A stretch of 64,000 nucleotides of DNA, from assembly GCA_965601475.1 (NCBI GenBank), contig OZ271832.1, positions 5,084,001-5,148,000 on the forward strand, given 5' to 3'. The stretch comes from JAWPMT01 sp965601475. Its GTDB lineage: Bacteria > Bacteroidota > Bacteroidia > Cytophagales > Cyclobacteriaceae. The notes beneath the pieces are model-generated. The model saw only the letters and a list, made by a program, of their open reading frames with translations, did no database searches and was not told the origin of the DNA. A program made the translations under genes and the position numbers. This document shows, piece after piece, positions 63,683 through 64,000 of the stretch (position 1 is the stretch's first letter; every line of letters starts with the position of its first letter).

Positions 63683-64000
63683 ATGAAACCAAATGTCATC
63701 ATCTACATCTCGCTTTTTATCCTGGTATCCTGTTCTGAAGATGATTCAGAACCTTCCATTATTGAAGACTTTGCAGTGTTGAATGGAACATGGACTGGAT
63801 GGTCCGCCAACGATATCAACCCTGAGGACACAGTTTTCATATCGCTGGATCTGGACTTCACAGAAGAAGGGCGCTTCACCATGGTAGGTGGGCGCATTGT
63901 TGATTCGGAAAGTACATTGGAATTGAATGAGGAAATCACCGGTCGGTTGGGTTCTGGAAGAAGTGCAAGCATGACCAGGAGATATCAGGTGGATTGCGGA
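63683..64000 (+). CDS. lipoprotein, truncated by the window edge
   Basis: An ATG at 63683 opens a frame that runs to the end of the window (106 codons seen). The signal ends ILVSC (Cys17), followed by acidic residues (SEDDSEPS), then a beta-rich segment (LNGTWTGWSANDINPEDTVFISLDLDF, here 27 residues read in two parts as LNGTWTGWSAND and INPEDTVFISLDLDF). It is an exported lipoprotein of unknown family, with the C-terminal part outside the window. Confidence 0.75.
   Translation, partial: MKPNVIIYISLFILVSCSEDDSEPSIIEDFAVLNGTWTGWSANDINPEDTVFISLDLDFTEEGRFTMVGGRIVDSESTLELNEEITGRLGSGRSASMTRRYQVDCG

Overview
The window looks like a chromosomal segment of a free-living Bacteroidota bacterium, most likely of the Cytophagales. 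The reasons are the families present (DUF2911, DUF2141, DUF4136 and DUF5686 proteins, HmuY-like lipoprotein plus TonB-dependent receptor, membrane-anchored AraC regulators, LytTR two-component pair), the many lipoproteins and outer-membrane barrels, few Shine-Dalgarno sequences, and frequent TTG/GTG starts. The genus cannot be told from the sequence alone. No rRNA, tRNA, prophage or insertion sequence was recognised.

Layout. 0-5.2 kb: DUF2911 protein, membrane AraC regulator, FtsX/MacB-type permease and DUF2141 protein. 5.2-6.2 kb: a convergent intergenic region with two unusual non-coding repeats, a 42-bp-period palindrome array and a 14-bp GC-rich tandem repeat. 6.2-12 kb: YHS protein, NhaC-type antiporter operon, LLM flavin monooxygenase coupled to an SSS symporter, and a possible 33-residue small protein. 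12-15 kb: MFS transporter and a YefM-YoeB toxin-antitoxin operon that runs into a DUF763 gene. 15-23 kb: a damage-response mutagenesis block of DnaE2-like polymerase, DinB polymerase, a small uncharacterised protein and a self-cleaving S24 (LexA/UmuD-like) repressor. Both polymerase promoters carry the same 13-bp palindromes. 23-31 kb: DUF5686 barrel, TPR lipoprotein, thrS, two inserted opposite-strand lipoprotein genes, then infC (ATC start), rpmI and rplT. 31-39.6 kb: hydrolases, VOC protein, AraC regulators, a SUMF-like protein, and an ECF sigma factor with a probable anti-sigma factor. 39.6-46.7 kb: a very large multicopper oxidase divergent from an HmuY-like/TonB receptor pair, and Hsp20. 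47-51.7 kb: LytTR regulators, DoxX and a LytS-like kinase. 51.9-55.4 kb: exported molybdenum sulfite dehydrogenase, cytochrome c, lipoprotein rhodanese and a fatty-acid-hydroxylase-like protein. 56-58.3 kb: TPR histidine kinase. 58.3-62.3 kb: mosaics of hairpin-rich repeats (about 330-bp units) around an NTF2-like/aldo-keto reductase gene pair. The last 1.7 kb holds a coiled-coil protein, small ORFs and a truncated lipoprotein gene.

The strongest leads are three. The first is the shared CTAAT-N3-ATTAG operator set joining dnaE, dinB and the S24 repressor into one probable SOS-type regulon. The second is the palindrome array at 5331-5510 with exactly 22-bp spacers. The third is the long repeat array at 59-60 kb, whose hairpins show base-paired substitutions between copies.
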